Notes: generated by a model not told the origin, from the letters alone. A DNA stretch of 64,000 nt from Nevskia ramosa DSM 11499 (GCF_000420645.1 NZ_ATVI01000010.1:1-64000), one strand, 5' to 3'. Positions 26,961 to 37,618 are shown, counted from the first letter of the stretch. A program made the numbers and translations.

Positions 26961-29753
26961 ATGCCGCTGCCCCGATCGATGAGCGCTACCGACCTGCTGG
27001 CCCGCGTGTTCACCGCCAGCCCTTTCGTGGCGTCGGTATTCCGGCGCGAGCAGGCCTGGGCCGATGTCGCCTGGGCGGATGGCGAGTTCGCGGGCCCGCT
27101 GTCCCCGGTCGCCGGGCGGCTGAGCGAAGCCTGCGCCGGCAGCACCGATGAAGCCGCTTTTATGCGCGCGCTGCGCCGGTTCCGGAATCGCGAGATGGCC
27201 CGCATCGCGGTGCGCGACATCGCCGGCTACGCGACGCTCGACGCCACGCTCGGCGATCTCTCCGATCTTGCCGACGCCGCAATCGACGTCACCCTGAGCT
27301 TCGTCGCCAGCACGCTGCAGGCGCGTCACGGCCGGCCGATCGCGGCCGATGGCAGTCTGGCGCTGCCGTTCGTGCTCGGCATGGGCAAGCTCGGTGGCCG
27401 CGAGCTGAATTTCTCCAGCGACATCGACCTGATCTTCGGCTATAGCGCCAACGGCGACACCGACGGCCCGCGCTCGCTGGCCAACGAGGAGTACTTCGCC
27501 AAGCTGGCCCGCGATACCAGCCGCCTGCTGGCCACACCGACCCAGGACGGCTTCGTGTTCCGCGTCGATACCCTGCTGCGGCCGTTCGGCAGCGTTGGCC
27601 CGTTCGCGGCCTCGGCCTCGGCGATGGAGGACTACTACCAGACCCACGGCCGCGAATGGGAGCGCTACGCGATGGTCAAGGCGCGGCCCTGCGCCGGTGA
27701 TCTCGCCGCCGGCCGCGCGCTGCTCGATCGCTTGCGGCCGTTCGTCTACCGCCGCTATCTCGACTACGGCGCGCTCAACTCCCTGCGCGAGCTGAAAGGC
27801 CTGATCGATCGTGATGCCCAGGCCAAGGGCGCTGCCGACAACCTCAAGCTCGGCCCCGGCGGCATCCGCGAGGTCGAGTTCATCGTCCAGCTGTTCCAGC
27901 TGACCCGCGGCGGCCAGGACGCTCGCCTGCGCGACGCTCGGCTGCGGCCGGTGTTGGCCTATCTCGGCGAGGCCGGCCTGCTGCCTGCCGATGCCGTCAA
28001 GGCGCTCGATGCCGCCTACGTCCTGCTGCGCCGTGCCGAGAATGCCGTGCAGCTGCATGGCGATCTCCAGACCCATGTGCTGCCGACCGAGGAAACCGCG
28101 CGCGCAGCGTTTGCCGCGGCACTCGGCTGTGCCGACTACGTCGCCGCGATGGCGCCGCTGGAAGCCGCCCGCCAACGCGTGCGCCGCGAGTTCGAGCGCC
28201 TGTTCGCGGAACCGGAAAAGACGCCGCAGTCCCGTTGCTTCGACAGTGCCGCCGGCGAAGCCTGGGGCGTCTCGGCCGAAGATCCGGAAACCCTGTCGGC
28301 ACAGGGCTTCGGCAGCGGTGCCGCGCTGGTCGCGAAAGCACTGACCGATCTGCGCCAGTCGCGGCAGATGCGCACCCTGAGCGATGCCGCCCAACAGCGC
28401 CTGCGCGCCTTGCTGCCGCTGCTGCTCGATGAAGCGATCAAGCAGCCGGAGCCGGCGGTTGCCGCAACCCGCGTCTTCGAAGTGATTGCCGCCATCCTCG
28501 GCCGCAGCACCTACCTGATCCTGCTGCACGACTCCGCCATGGCGCGCGCCGCACTGCTGCGCCTGTGCGCCGCCAGCCCCTGGCTGACCACCTTGCTGGC
28601 GCGCACACCGGCGCTGCTTGATGCGCTGCTCGATCCGCGGCTGGCCACCGAGGCGCCGTCGAAAGACCAGCTGCGGGACGACCTGGTGACTCGCTACGCC
28701 CGAGTCGAAGCCAGCGATGTCGAGGCGCAGATGGATGTGCTGCGCCGTTATCGCCAGGAGATGACCCTGCGCATCGCCGCCAGCGATCTGGCCGGCAGCC
28801 TGCCGCTGGTCCAGGTCAGCGATCGTCTGACCTGGCTGGCCGAAGCGATCGTCGATCGCGCGCTGGCCAGCGGCTGGGCGCAGCTCGCCGAAGCGCATGG
28901 CGAGCCCAGTCATGCCGATGGCCGTCCGGCCGGTTTCGCGATCCTCGGCTATGGCAAGTTCGGCTCGATCGAACTCGGCTACGGCTCCGATCTGGACCTG
29001 GTGTTCGTCTACGACTGCGATGCCCCGGACGCCACCACCAGCGGCGCGCGGCCGCTCAGCAATGCCCAGTTCTTCGCCCGGCTCGGCCAGCGCATCGTCC
29101 ATTACCTGGCCACCCAGACGCCGGCGGGCCGTGCTTACGAAATCGATCTGCAGCTCCGGCCCAGCGGCAACTCCGGCCTGGTGGTCAGCGGCCTGCCGAG
29201 CTTCGCCCGTTATCAGCGCGAATCGGCCTGGACCTGGGAGCACCAGGCGCTGCTGCGGGCGCGATCCATCGCCGGCAGTGAGGCGCTCTGTGCGGCGATC
29301 GCCGACGTGCGCCGCGAAGTGCTGTGCCGGGTCCGCAATGCCGAAACCCTGCGCCGCGAAGTGGCCGAGATGCGCGCCAGGATGCGCACCAGCCTGGAGA
29401 AGCGCACGGCTGGCAAGTGGGACGTCAAGCAGGGTGCCGGCGGCCTGATCGATGCCGAATTCCTGACCCAGTACCTGTGTCTGCGCGATGCCCACAGTGA
29501 AGCGCGGCTGATCGAATACACCGACAACTGGCGGCAGCTTGAAGCGCTGGCCGACGCACAGCGGATCACGCCCGAGCAGAAGGACAGCCTGCTGCACGCC
29601 ACCCGCGTCTATCGCGGCTGGCTGCATCGCCGGGCCTTGCAGCAGGCCGATGGCCTGGCCGATCAGGCAGACTTTGCGGCGGAACGCGCTGCCGTCGCGG
29701 CGCTCTGGCAGCAACTCGTCGTTGCCCCCTCATCATCTGGAGAAGTGCAGTGA
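26961..29753 (+). CDS. glnE: Bifunctional glutamine synthetase adenylyltransferase/deadenylylase
   Basis: The protein is 930 residues, slightly short for the family. Two nucleotidyltransferase halves are visible, [20 protein letters not shown] near residue 140 and [20 protein letters not shown] near 660, each followed by a helical GlnD-type regulatory segment. It adenylylates and deadenylylates GlnA in response to PII and glutamine. The start could also be ATG 26979. The last codons overlap the GTG start of hldD by four bases. Confidence 0.95.
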   Translation: MPLPRSMSATDLLARVFTASPFVASVFRREQAWADVAWADGEFAGPLSPVAGRLSEACAGSTDEAAFMRALRRFRNREMARIAVRDIAGYATLDATLGDLSDLADAAIDVTLSFVASTLQARHGRPIAADGSLALPFVLGMGKLGGRELNFSSDIDLIFGYSANGDTDGPRSLANEEYFAKLARDTSRLLATPTQDGFVFRVDTLLRPFGSVGPFAASASAMEDYYQTHGREWERYAMVKARPCAGDLAAGRALLDRLRPFVYRRYLDYGALNSLRELKGLIDRDAQAKGAADNLKLGPGGIREVEFIVQLFQLTRGGQDARLRDARLRPVLAYLGEAGLLPADAVKALDAAYVLLRRAENAVQLHGDLQTHVLPTEETARAAFAAALGCADYVAAMAPLEAARQRVRREFERLFAEPEKTPQSRCFDSAAGEAWGVSAEDPETLSAQGFGSGAALVAKALTDLRQSRQMRTLSDAAQQRLRALLPLLLDEAIKQPEPAVAATRVFEVIAAILGRSTYLILLHDSAMARAALLRLCAASPWLTTLLARTPALLDALLDPRLATEAPSKDQLRDDLVTRYARVEASDVEAQMDVLRRYRQEMTLRIAASDLAGSLPLVQVSDRLTWLAEAIVDRALASGWAQLAEAHGEPSHADGRPAGFAILGYGKFGSIELGYGSDLDLVFVYDCDAPDATTSGARPLSNAQFFARLGQRIVHYLATQTPAGRAYEIDLQLRPSGNSGLVVSGLPSFARYQRESAWTWEHQALLRARSIAGSEALCAAIADVRREVLCRVRNAETLRREVAEMRARMRTSLEKRTAGKWDVKQGAGGLIDAEFLTQYLCLRDAHSEARLIEYTDNWRQLEALADAQRITPEQKDSLLHATRVYRGWLHRRALQQADGLADQADFAAERAAVAALWQQLVVAPSSSGEVQ

Positions 29754-30685
29754 TCGTCGTCACCGGAGCCGCAGGCTTCATCGGATCCAACATCGTCCTC
29801 GGCCTCAATGCCCGCGGCCGCAGCGACATCATCGCCGTCGACGAACTGAGTGACGGCACCAAGTTCCGCAACCTCGCCGACGGCGAGATCGCCGACTATC
29901 TCGACAAGGACGAGTTCCTGGCCCGCATCGACAGCGGCGATCTGCCGAAGATCCACGCGATCTTCCACCAGGGCGCCTGCTCGGCGACCACCGAGTGGAA
30001 TGGCAAGTACATGATGGACGTGAACTACCACTACTCGAAGCGCCTGCTGCACTACTGTCAGGTGCATCGCGTGCCGTACTTCTACGCCAGCTCGGCGTCG
30101 GTCTACGGCATGGGCAGCAATGGCTTCCGCGAGGAACGCGACTGCGAAAAGCCGCTGAACGTCTACGCCTATTCGAAGTTCCTGTTCGACCAGTACGTGC
30201 GTCGCCAGTCACTGCAGTCGCAGGTGATCGGTCTGCGCTACTTCAACGTCTACGGCCCGCGCGAGCAGCACAAGGGCGGCATGGCCTCGACCGCATTCCA
30301 CTTCAACAACCAGATCGCCAAGGACGGCGTCTGCAAGTTGTTCGAAGGCAGCGACGGCTATGACAACGGTGGCCAGCGCCGCGACTTCATCCACGTCGAC
30401 GACGTGGTCGCCATGAACCTGTGGTTCTGGGATCACCCGGAGCACTCCGGCATCTACAACTGCGGCACCGGCCGCGCCCAGCCGTTCAACGACATCGCCA
30501 ACAGCGTGATTGCCTGGCACGGCAAGGGCCGGATCGACTACGTGCCGTTCCCGGACAACCTGCGTGGCCGCTACCAGAGCTTCACCGAAGCCAGCCATGA
30601 CCGGTTGCGCAGCATCGGCTACGACCGCCCGTTCCTGACCGTCGAGGAAGGCGTCAAACGCTATCTGGATTGGCTCAACGCCTGA
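29750..30685 (+). CDS. hldD: ADP-L-glycero-D-manno-heptose 6-epimerase
   Basis: The protein is 311 residues with a GTG start inside GTGA shared with the glnE stop. The N-terminal NAD-binding motif is [34 protein letters not shown] is diagnostic for HldD, and the catalytic Tyr-x3-Lys is in [25 protein letters not shown] is also family-typical. It makes the heptose precursor of the lipopolysaccharide inner core. Overlap with glnE is an unusual partnership. Confidence 0.95.
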   Translation: MIVVTGAAGFIGSNIVLGLNARGRSDIIAVDELSDGTKFRNLADGEIADYLDKDEFLARIDSGDLPKIHAIFHQGACSATTEWNGKYMMDVNYHYSKRLLHYCQVHRVPYFYASSASVYGMGSNGFREERDCEKPLNVYAYSKFLFDQYVRRQSLQSQVIGLRYFNVYGPREQHKGGMASTAFHFNNQIAKDGVCKLFEGSDGYDNGGQRRDFIHVDDVVAMNLWFWDHPEHSGIYNCGTGRAQPFNDIANSVIAWHGKGRIDYVPFPDNLRGRYQSFTEASHDRLRSIGYDRPFLTVEEGVKRYLDWLNA

Positions 30686-30757
30686 GGGCGTTGCGGGGAT
30701 TGGCTGAACGCCTGAGCGTTCCCGAGGCGGGAATCCCTTCCGCCGAACGGGAAGGGA

Positions 30758-30831
30758 TGGAGCGGGTGATGGGAATCGAACCCACGCCAGCAGCTTGGGA
30801 AGCTGCAGTTCTACCATTGAACTACACCCGC
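30758..30831 (-). tRNA. tRNA-Gly (anticodon CCC)
   Basis: The minus strand reads GCGGGTGTAGTTCAATGGTA at the 5' end. The anticodon stem-loop has loop TTCCCAA (anticodon CCC), the T-arm contains GGTTCGATTCC, and the acceptor stem closes with an encoded CCA. All four arms pair. The 74-nt length is normal. It reads GGG codons. Confidence 0.95.
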
Positions 30832-30917
30832 ACGAGGCCGCAATCGTACCGCGCGCACGGCCGCAGCGTGAAGGCCGGCTGCGGTTGCAGACAGCGAGCC
30901 GGGCAAGCCATGCGGAA

Positions 30918-32075
30918 CTAGCTGCGGATCGGCCAGCGCCCGTCGTTGTCTTCGAGCGCGATGTCGCGATAGCGGCAGCGGCCTTCGCCGCGCTGGAACA
31001 CCGAATTGGCGATCAGCCAGACGCCGGTGATCCTGCTCGGCAGCGGGCCGCCGATCGCCTTTCGGTAATCGTCCGCGAGCGAGCGGCGCTCATCGAGCCA
31101 CTGGCCGAGCTGCAGGCTGCCGCTGCGCACCACCCAGTGCGTCTCCCGATCCTTCCACCAGGCCAGCGGGCACTGGAAGATGGTATCGATCGGCAGCGCC
31201 GCGCTCCACATCCAGGTGAGATCGAGCCCGTTATCGAACTCGACCGCCATCGACAGATAGTCATGCGTCGGCTCGATATGCTCGGGCAGCTTCGACGGCA
31301 ATTGCTCGACGCACCAGGACCAGCCGATCCGGCTGGCTTCGGTCAGCGGCCGGTCGACCGGGAACTGCAGGATGCCGACATCGGCCCGCGTGCAGCAGGC
31401 CAGCTCGCCATCGCGGTGCGGTGTCGCGGCGAAGATTTCGCCATCGCCGAGTCGCCACAGGTAATGCCAGCCCTCCGGCGGCTGCACCGGCGCTTGCAGG
31501 CGTTGCAGCGCCGGGCCGAACAGCGCGGCATCGTGCGCGGCGGCGGCCTTCAGTGGCGGCACCGGATCATCGCGCCACTGGATCACGGCAAGCTCGAAGC
31601 CGCCGCGCATGCCGCCACGTGGAATGCCGGTTTCGAACGCGCCCTGCCGGTCGGCGAACTCGCCCGGCGGTTTCGCCGTGAAGCGAAGGCTGCCGCCGTT
31701 TTCGACGTACAGCGTGCAGGCGTCGCCGATGATCTTGGCCAGCTCGCCGTCGCCGATCCGGAACCACAGGCCGACCTTGGCCGCGAACGCGACATCGAGC
31801 GCCGGCGAGGCCTGGATCACCCCATCGGCCATCAAGGTGACGGCGCGACCGTCGGCGAGCGACAGGCCGGTATCGCGCCAAGGCGGCGTGTCGGCATCGA
31901 CGCGCAGCCAGTCGCAACGCAGCACGGCATCGCCAAGGGACGCCAGCACCTGTTCGACGCGCGCCCTGAAATCCGGGCGTGGTCCGGCAGTCGGCCCGCG
32001 CAGGCGGTGGGCCAGGCGGCTGCCAATGAAGCGCAGCGTGGTCGGCACCGCGGACGGCGCGTTGCGGATCGGCAT
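30918..32075 (-). CDS. DUF3047-like protein
   Basis: The protein is 385 residues from ATG 32075, chosen because AGGAG lies eight bases upstream. No convincing signal peptide or membrane segment is seen. The C-terminal part (about 240-380) reads ASRIGWSWCVEQLPSKLP, then HYLSMAVEFD-like strands, RSGSLQLGQWLDERRSLADDY and ITGVWLIANSVFQRGEGRCRYRDI, the pattern of DUF3047. The N-terminal half has no recognised domain. No function is known for the family. It is convergent with the tRNA's neighbour hldD and divergent from thiS. Confidence 0.7.
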   Translation of the reverse strand: MPIRNAPSAVPTTLRFIGSRLAHRLRGPTAGPRPDFRARVEQVLASLGDAVLRCDWLRVDADTPPWRDTGLSLADGRAVTLMADGVIQASPALDVAFAAKVGLWFRIGDGELAKIIGDACTLYVENGGSLRFTAKPPGEFADRQGAFETGIPRGGMRGGFELAVIQWRDDPVPPLKAAAAHDAALFGPALQRLQAPVQPPEGWHYLWRLGDGEIFAATPHRDGELACCTRADVGILQFPVDRPLTEASRIGWSWCVEQLPSKLPEHIEPTHDYLSMAVEFDNGLDLTWMWSAALPIDTIFQCPLAWWKDRETHWVVRSGSLQLGQWLDERRSLADDYRKAIGGPLPSRITGVWLIANSVFQRGEGRCRYRDIALEDNDGRWPIRS

Positions 32076-32219
32076 GCGGCGGGCTCCTGTGGTCAAGGCA
32101 AAGTGCTGCCGATGGTAGGCGCAGCCTCCGGCCTCGTCATCCGAGGGAAGGCCAGGGCCGGCGGCGACGCCAGACCCGGTCGGTTAAACTTCACGCCTCC
32201 CGCAAACCCTCGTCCTGCC

Positions 32220-32420
32220 ATGCAGATCATCGTCAATGGCGAGTCCCGCGACTCTGCCGACGCCGCCACCGTCGCCACCGTGATCGAAGCGCTCGGCCTG
32301 TCCGGCCAGCGCTGCGCTGTCGAGCTGAACGGCGACATCGTGCCGCGCAGCAGCTGGGGCGAGCGCAGGCTGGTGGCGGATGACCGGTTGGAAGTTGTTC
32401 GTGCCATCGGTGGTGGATAG
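32220..32420 (+). CDS. thiS: Sulfur carrier protein ThiS
   Basis: The protein is 66 residues, with MQIIVNGE at the start, a ubiquitin-like fold and the C-terminal Gly-Gly tail (AIGGG) that is adenylylated and thiocarboxylated. It donates sulfur to ThiG for the thiazole of thiamine. thiG follows 59 bp downstream, with a short palindrome between them. Confidence 0.95.
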   Translation: MQIIVNGESRDSADAATVATVIEALGLSGQRCAVELNGDIVPRSSWGERRLVADDRLEVVRAIGGG

Positions 32421-32433
32421 AACTGCTGGTCTC

Positions 32434-32453
32434 CCCTCTCCCTCGGGAGAGGG
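32434..32453. repeat. Short palindrome, dispersed-repeat copy
   Basis: CCCTCTCCC and GGGAGAGGG flank a 2-base loop between thiS and thiG. A longer copy of the same element is found at 42337-42372 in fruK, so this is a dispersed element rather than a gene-specific hairpin. Confidence 0.7.
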
Positions 32454-32479
32454 CTTCGTCGCACTGATCGAGATTCGAG

Positions 32480-33304
32480 ATGACCCAGGCTGAACCGATG
32501 TCCTCCGCTACCGACGACTCGCTGGTCATCGCTGGCAAGCGCTATCGCTCGCGGCTGCTTGTCGGCAGCGGCAAGTACAAGAGCCTCGAAGAAACCCGGC
32601 TGGCGACCGAAGCCAGCGGCTCCGAAATCATCACGGTGGCGATCCGCCGGGTGCCCTTCTTTACCAATCCTGGCGGCCAGAACCCGAACGAGCCGAGCCT
32701 GCTCGATGTCGTGCCGCCGAGCCGCTACACGATCCTGCCCAACACCGCCGGCTGCTACACCGCCGAAGAGGCCGTGCGCACCTGCCGTCTGGCCCGCGAG
32801 CTGCTCGATGGCCACAAGCTGGTCAAGCTCGAAGTGCTGGCCGATCCGAAGACCCTGTACCCGGACGTGATCGGCACTTTGGCCGCCGCCGAAATCCTGG
32901 TCCGCGACGGCTTCGACGTGATGGTCTACTGCAGCGATGACCCGGTGCTGGCCAAGCGCCTCGAAGAGATCGGCTGCGTCGCGGTGATGCCGCTGGCAGC
33001 ACCCATAGGCTCCGGCCTCGGCATCCAGAACCGCTACAACCTCTTGGCGATCATCGAGAACGCCAAGGTGCCGATCATCATCGACGCCGGCGTCGGCACT
33101 GCCAGCGACGCCGCGATCGCAATGGAACTGGGCTGTGACGGCGTGCTGATGAACACCGCGATCGCCGAAGCCCGCGACCCGGTGCTGATGGCCAGCGCGA
33201 TGAAGCACGCGATCATCGCCGGCCGCCAGGCCAAGCTCGCCGGCCGCATGCCGATGCGCCGCTATGCCTCGGCCTCGTCGCCGATCACGGGCGTCATCGG
33301 CTGA
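32480..33304 (+). CDS. thiG: Thiazole synthase ThiG
   Basis: The protein is 274 residues forming a TIM barrel. Early motif [17 protein letters not shown], then VAIRRVPFF, the Schiff-base Lys within KLVKLEVL, and the phosphate-binding [28 protein letters not shown] are characteristic. It condenses deoxyxylulose phosphate, dehydroglycine or glycine imine, and ThiS thiocarboxylate. An internal ATG at 32498 is an alternative start. trmB follows 8 bp later. Confidence 0.96.
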   Translation: MTQAEPMSSATDDSLVIAGKRYRSRLLVGSGKYKSLEETRLATEASGSEIITVAIRRVPFFTNPGGQNPNEPSLLDVVPPSRYTILPNTAGCYTAEEAVRTCRLARELLDGHKLVKLEVLADPKTLYPDVIGTLAAAEILVRDGFDVMVYCSDDPVLAKRLEEIGCVAVMPLAAPIGSGLGIQNRYNLLAIIENAKVPIIIDAGVGTASDAAIAMELGCDGVLMNTAIAEARDPVLMASAMKHAIIAGRQAKLAGRMPMRRYASASSPITGVIG

Positions 33305-33312
33305 AGCCACGC

Positions 33313-34050
33313 ATGTCCGAACTTCCGGAACTCCCAGAGTTGGATGGCGACCGCCGCGCCCGCGCGATCCGCAGCTTCGTCCGCCGCGAAGGGCGAATCA
33401 CCGATGCGCAGGCCGATGCGCTGGAGCGCCTGTGGCCGCAGTACGGCCTGGGGCCGATGCCCGATGGCGAGCATGTCCATCCGCTGCCGCTGATCGACTT
33501 CGCGGTAGCTTTCGGCCGCGCTGCGCCGCTGTCGCTGGAGATCGGCTTCGGCAATGGCGAGCGTCTGGCGCAGGCGGCGGCGGCGCATCCGGAGATCAAT
33601 CACATTGGCGCCGAAGTGCATCGGCCCGGTGTCGGCCGGGTGCTGCAGGAAGTCGAGAAGGCGGGCCTCGGCAACGTCCGTGTGATGTGCGCCGACGCCG
33701 CCGAGTTCCTGCGCACCACGGCACCGAAAGGCGCGTTCTGCGAAGTGGTCGTGCAGTTCCCGGACCCTTGGCACAAGACCAAGCACCACAAGCGCCGGAT
33801 CATCCAGCCGGCCTTCGTCGCCACGGTGGCGGAAGCGCTGGCACCGGGCGGCCGCTTCAAGCTCGCCACCGACTGGGCGCAATACGCCGAGCACATGCTG
33901 GAAGCGATCGCCACCGAGCCGCGCTTGAAGAACCTCAGCCCCGATGGCCGTTTCGTGCCGCGCCCGGACGATCGCCCGCTGACCCGTTTCGAGAACCGCG
34001 GCCTGCGCCTCGGTCACGAGGTCGCCGACCTCGAATTCATTCGTCTCTAG
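33313..34050 (+). CDS. trmB: tRNA (guanine-N7-)-methyltransferase
   Basis: The protein is 245 residues. The SAM-binding motif is LEIGFGNGERLAQAA and the catalytic segment is VQFPDPWHKTKHHKRRI. It forms m7G46 in tRNA variable loops. The order thiS-thiG-trmB is common in gammaproteobacteria. Confidence 0.96.
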   Translation: MSELPELPELDGDRRARAIRSFVRREGRITDAQADALERLWPQYGLGPMPDGEHVHPLPLIDFAVAFGRAAPLSLEIGFGNGERLAQAAAAHPEINHIGAEVHRPGVGRVLQEVEKAGLGNVRVMCADAAEFLRTTAPKGAFCEVVVQFPDPWHKTKHHKRRIIQPAFVATVAEALAPGGRFKLATDWAQYAEHMLEAIATEPRLKNLSPDGRFVPRPDDRPLTRFENRGLRLGHEVADLEFIRL

Positions 34051-34067
34051 TTCAAGGAGTGATGCCC

Positions 34068-35102
34068 GTGGAAATGCGCAAGCTCGGCCGTACCGATCTC
34101 GAAGTCAGCAGCATCTGCCTCGGCACCATGACCTGGGGCGAGCAGAACAGCGAAGCCGAAGGCCACGAGCAGATGGATTACGCCGTGACCCAGGGCATCA
34201 ACTTCTTCGACGTCGCCGAGATGTATCCGGTGCCGCCGAAGGCTGAAACCTATGGCCGCACCGAAGAGATCATCGGCACCTGGTTCGCCAAGACCGGCAA
34301 GCGCAAGGACATCGTCCTCGCCACCAAGGTCGCCGGTCCCGGCCAGATGGACTACATGCGCGGCGGTGCCAAGCTCGATCGCAAGAGCGTGCTTGCGGCC
34401 TGCGATACCTCGCTCAAGCGCCTGCAGACCGACTACATCGATCTCTACCAGATCCACTGGCCGTCACGCGCCACCAACTACTTCGGCCAGCTCGGCTTCA
34501 AGCCCAGCGATGACAGCCGCGCGCCGCCGATCGAAGAGACGCTGGGCGCGCTCGGCGAACTGGTCAAGGCCGGCAAGGTGCGCAATGTCGGCGTGTCGAA
34601 CGAAACGCCCTGGGGCGTTGCCGAATATCTGCGCCTGAGCCGCGAGCAAAGCCTGCCGCGCCCGGTGTCGATCCAGAATCCCTACAGCCTGCTGAACCGC
34701 AGCTTCGAGGTCGGCCTCGCCGAGTTCTCGCACCGCGAACAGCTCAGCCTGCTGGCCTACTCGCCCTTGGCCTTCGGCATGCTGGCCGGCAAGTACCTGA
34801 ACGGCCAGCGCCCGGCGAACGCGCGGCTGACCCTGTTCGCGCGCTTCAGCCGCTACAACGGCGATCACGCGATGGCTGCCACCCAGGCCTATGCCGATCT
34901 CGCCAAGGAGCACGGCCTGGCGCTGAATCAGATGGCGCTGGCCTTCGTCACTTCACGGCACTTCACCACTGCGAACATCATCGGCGCCACGTCGATGGAG
35001 CAGCTCAAATCGAACATCGCGTCGCACGAGCTGAAGCTGTCCAAGGCCGTGATCGAAGGCATCGAAGCGATCCACAAGCGCTACACGATTCCCTGTCCCT
35101 GA
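34068..35102 (+). CDS. tas: Aldo/keto reductase, Tas family
   Basis: The protein is 344 residues if the GTG at 34068 is used, eight bases after AAGGAG; ATG 34062 is too close to that site and ATG 34074 is an alternative. SSICLGTMTWGEQNSEAEGH, FFDVAEMYPVPPKAETYGRTE, SVSIQNPYSLLNRSFEVGLAE-type text and the C-terminal IIGATSMEQLKSNI closely follow E. coli Tas. The catalytic Asp, Tyr, Lys and His are in place (DVAEMY, TKVAG, QIHW). It is an NADPH-dependent reductase; the physiological substrate is unknown. Confidence 0.9.
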   Translation: MEMRKLGRTDLEVSSICLGTMTWGEQNSEAEGHEQMDYAVTQGINFFDVAEMYPVPPKAETYGRTEEIIGTWFAKTGKRKDIVLATKVAGPGQMDYMRGGAKLDRKSVLAACDTSLKRLQTDYIDLYQIHWPSRATNYFGQLGFKPSDDSRAPPIEETLGALGELVKAGKVRNVGVSNETPWGVAEYLRLSREQSLPRPVSIQNPYSLLNRSFEVGLAEFSHREQLSLLAYSPLAFGMLAGKYLNGQRPANARLTLFARFSRYNGDHAMAATQAYADLAKEHGLALNQMALAFVTSRHFTTANIIGATSMEQLKSNIASHELKLSKAVIEGIEAIHKRYTIPCP

Positions 35103-35108
35103 GCAGGA

Positions 35109-36728
35109 TCAACCGCGCCGCAAGCGCTTGGCTCCGTCATCGCAGATCCAGACGGCGTCGAGGCTCTGCTCATCGGTGACGTTCGAAACCATCGGCACGG
35201 TCCAGAACTCGGCCTGGGCGCGGGCTGGTGTCAGGTCGAGCAGCAGGTAGCCGTTGAGCCGGTTGTTCAAATATTTCAGATGCGGATTGCTCAGCCGCAG
35301 CAAGGGCGTGATGCCGGTCTGCACGCGTTCCAGCAGGCCACTGATCGACAAACCTTCCGGCGCATCGCCACGCGAGGTCGTCGAGGTGACGACGAATTCC
35401 ACTGCCCGTGAACCTTCGCCGCTCAGCGCGTTGTAGCTCAGGCTGTTCGGGTCCGGCGTGACATCGAAGGCATAGGCCTCGTGGGCATCGCCGGTCAGGA
35501 TCAGCGGATTGCGCAGGCCATCGAGCATCGCCAGCACCCGGTCGCGCGCCGGTTCGTAGCCGTCCCATTTGTCGTTCGACACGAACAGGCTGAGATTGCT
35601 GGCGCGCGGCGCGCCGAGCAGCTTCAGCGGCGAGAAATAGACCTGGTTGCCGAGCAGCTGCCAGCGCGCTTTCGAAGCCGCGAGCTGTCGGCCCAGCCAG
35701 ACTTCCTGCTCGGCGCCGAGGATCTGCCGCGCCGGATCGGCGAAGGCGCCGGTCTGCGTGAACGCGCCGATGCCCTCGCCGAACACGGTGTTCGGCGGCA
35801 ACGGCTGGTCGCGGCCGATGTGGCGGGCGTCGATCATGGTCAGATCGGCGAGATCGCCGAACGAGAACGCGCGATAGACGCGGGCGAGGTTGCCCGGCTC
35901 CGGCGTGCGGATCGGCAGCCATTCGTGCGCGGCCCGGAACGCAGCGGCGCGCCGATCGGCGTAGGCGCCTTGGGTCGCCGGATCGTGGGCCTCCGCACCG
36001 TCACGCCAGGCGTTGTTGGCGACCTCGTGATCGTCCCAGACCCAGATCATCGGATGCGCACCGTGCAGCGCCTGCAGATCGGCATCCCGGCGGACCTGGG
36101 TGTAGCGCTCGCGGTAATCGGCCAGGCTGACGATCTCGCGCGGCGGCTGATGCGGCCGCACGCGATCCTGGGCACCGTTCTCGTAGAGGTAATCGCCGAG
36201 ATGGACCACGGCCTGCAGATCGTCGCGCTCGGCCACGCGGCGATAGGCGTTGTAGAAGCCGCGGCTGAAATCGGCGCAGGTGACGAAGGCGAAGCGCAGA
36301 TGATCGACCGCGCCCACCGGCGCCGTGCGCGTGCGGCCGATCGGCGATGTAGCCGTCGCCGACGTGAAGCGGTACCAGTAGACGGTGCCAGGCGCCAGGC
36401 CGGTGGCATCGAGCTTGATCGTGTAGTCGGCCGCTGCGTCGCTGCGCACACGACCTTGCAACACGATGTCGCTGAACGCCGGATCACGGGCCAGCAGCCA
36501 GTCGATGACCACTTCGCCGTCGATTTCCGGTGTAGCGCGCGTCCACAGGATCACGCGATCGGCAGTCGGATCGCCGCTGGCCACGCCGTGCTCGAAGCGC
36601 GCTGGTGACAGCGGCGCATCGGTCTCGCCGCTTTCGGTGCAGGCCGCGAGCATCGGCACGATGGCGAGCGAAGCTTTCAGCAGATCGCGACGGCTCAAAC
36701 GGAAATTCGCGAAACGTATCGGGGGCAT
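35109..36728 (-). CDS. phoD: PhoD-type alkaline phosphatase/phosphodiesterase
   Basis: The protein is 539 residues. The N-terminus has a twin-arginine motif (SRRDLLKAS) and a lipobox-like LAAC, so it is probably a Tat-exported lipoprotein. The PhoD domain shows FEHGVASGDPTADRVILWTRA, FVTCADFSRGFYNAYRRVAE, VHLGDYLYENG, WDDHEVANNAWRDGAE and LTGDAHEAYAFD, which contain the metal-binding Asp, Asn and His residues. It hydrolyses phosphodiesters or monoesters in the periplasm. It is convergent with tas, 6 bp apart. Confidence 0.92.
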   Translation of the reverse strand: MPPIRFANFRLSRRDLLKASLAIVPMLAACTESGETDAPLSPARFEHGVASGDPTADRVILWTRATPEIDGEVVIDWLLARDPAFSDIVLQGRVRSDAAADYTIKLDATGLAPGTVYWYRFTSATATSPIGRTRTAPVGAVDHLRFAFVTCADFSRGFYNAYRRVAERDDLQAVVHLGDYLYENGAQDRVRPHQPPREIVSLADYRERYTQVRRDADLQALHGAHPMIWVWDDHEVANNAWRDGAEAHDPATQGAYADRRAAAFRAAHEWLPIRTPEPGNLARVYRAFSFGDLADLTMIDARHIGRDQPLPPNTVFGEGIGAFTQTGAFADPARQILGAEQEVWLGRQLAASKARWQLLGNQVYFSPLKLLGAPRASNLSLFVSNDKWDGYEPARDRVLAMLDGLRNPLILTGDAHEAYAFDVTPDPNSLSYNALSGEGSRAVEFVVTSTTSRGDAPEGLSISGLLERVQTGITPLLRLSNPHLKYLNNRLNGYLLLDLTPARAQAEFWTVPMVSNVTDEQSLDAVWICDDGAKRLRRG

Positions 36729-36823
36729 GAGGCAGCAGCCAGCGGAAGCACTGCCCGATGCTCGCCACCGTCGATGACAGCGCGGTGACGCTCCCGCCGC
36801 TGTGTCGCCTCAGCCCGATCCGC

Positions 36824-37618
36824 TCAGGGTGTCGGGGCTGGCGCTTCGAAACCGGCCGTGGCCAGCAGCGCCCGCGCCGGTGCCGAGCGCAGGAACTCGA
36901 CATAGGCCTGCGCCAGCGCATTGCCGCTGCCGGCCTTGCTCAGGGTCGCCGTGTACTGCGCCGGTTCGTAGACGCCGATCGGCAGCAGGATGTACTGGCC
37001 GATGTCGCGATAGGCCGGTGCTTTCACCATCGGCATCGGCAGCAGGCCGATGTCCGAACCCTTGGCCTTGATCTCCTCGGCCACCGCCAGATCGTCGGCG
37101 AGCCGCTTCAGTTTCGGGGTCGCGATCTCGGCGACGCCGAGGCGGTCCAGCGCGGTGGTGGCGATGACGCCGAACGGCGAACTGGTCGGATCGGCGATGG
37201 CGATGGCGTTGATGTAGTCGGCGGCGAACAGCGGCCGGCCACGGCCCGGATTGACGCCCGGCGTGTTGGTCCACAGCGCCAGCAGACCGATACCGATCAC
37301 CCGCGTGCTGCCGCCATCGAGTTTGCCGCTGGCGGCCAGCCGCTGCGGCAGTGCCTGATCATCGGCGAGCAGCACGTCGAACGCGCCATCGGCCTCGATC
37401 TGTGCGCCCAGCGTCGCCGATGCGGCGCTGGCCACGGTGATCGCCGCACCCGGATGCTGGCGCAGGAACTCGGTGTTCAGGGTGGCGGCGGCGGGTGCGA
37501 TGCTCGGCACTGCGGCAATCGCCAGATGGTCGCCGTCGGCCTGGGCGATGCCGGCCAGCATCAGCGGCAGTACGGCGGTCAGCAGCGCAGCGACGTGCTT
37601 GCGGATGGACGGCAGCAT
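36824..37618 (-). CDS. ModA-like substrate-binding protein
   Basis: The protein is 264 residues from ATG 37618, where GAGGA is well spaced; the ATG six bases earlier is too close. It carries a signal peptide (LLTAVLPLMLAGIAQA). The molybdate-binding-type fold is suggested by TVASAASATLGAQIEADGAFDVLLADDQALPQRL, IAIADPTSSPFGVIA and the C-terminal FLRSAPARALLATAGF. No modB or modC lies in the window, so it is an orphan and its ligand is uncertain. Confidence 0.82.
   Translation of the reverse strand: MLPSIRKHVAALLTAVLPLMLAGIAQADGDHLAIAAVPSIAPAAATLNTEFLRQHPGAAITVASAASATLGAQIEADGAFDVLLADDQALPQRLAASGKLDGGSTRVIGIGLLALWTNTPGVNPGRGRPLFAADYINAIAIADPTSSPFGVIATTALDRLGVAEIATPKLKRLADDLAVAEEIKAKGSDIGLLPMPMVKAPAYRDIGQYILLPIGVYEPAQYTATLSKAGSGNALAQAYVEFLRSAPARALLATAGFEAPAPTP

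Noticed and set aside
26940-29714. Minus-strand open frame of 924 residues
   Set aside because: It lies antisense to glnE, whose motifs are unmistakable; the antisense product is low-complexity.
30729-30756. Hairpin (atcccttcc / ggaagggat) between hldD and the tRNA
   Set aside because: The stem has a bulge and neither strand has a T run, so a terminator call is not supported.
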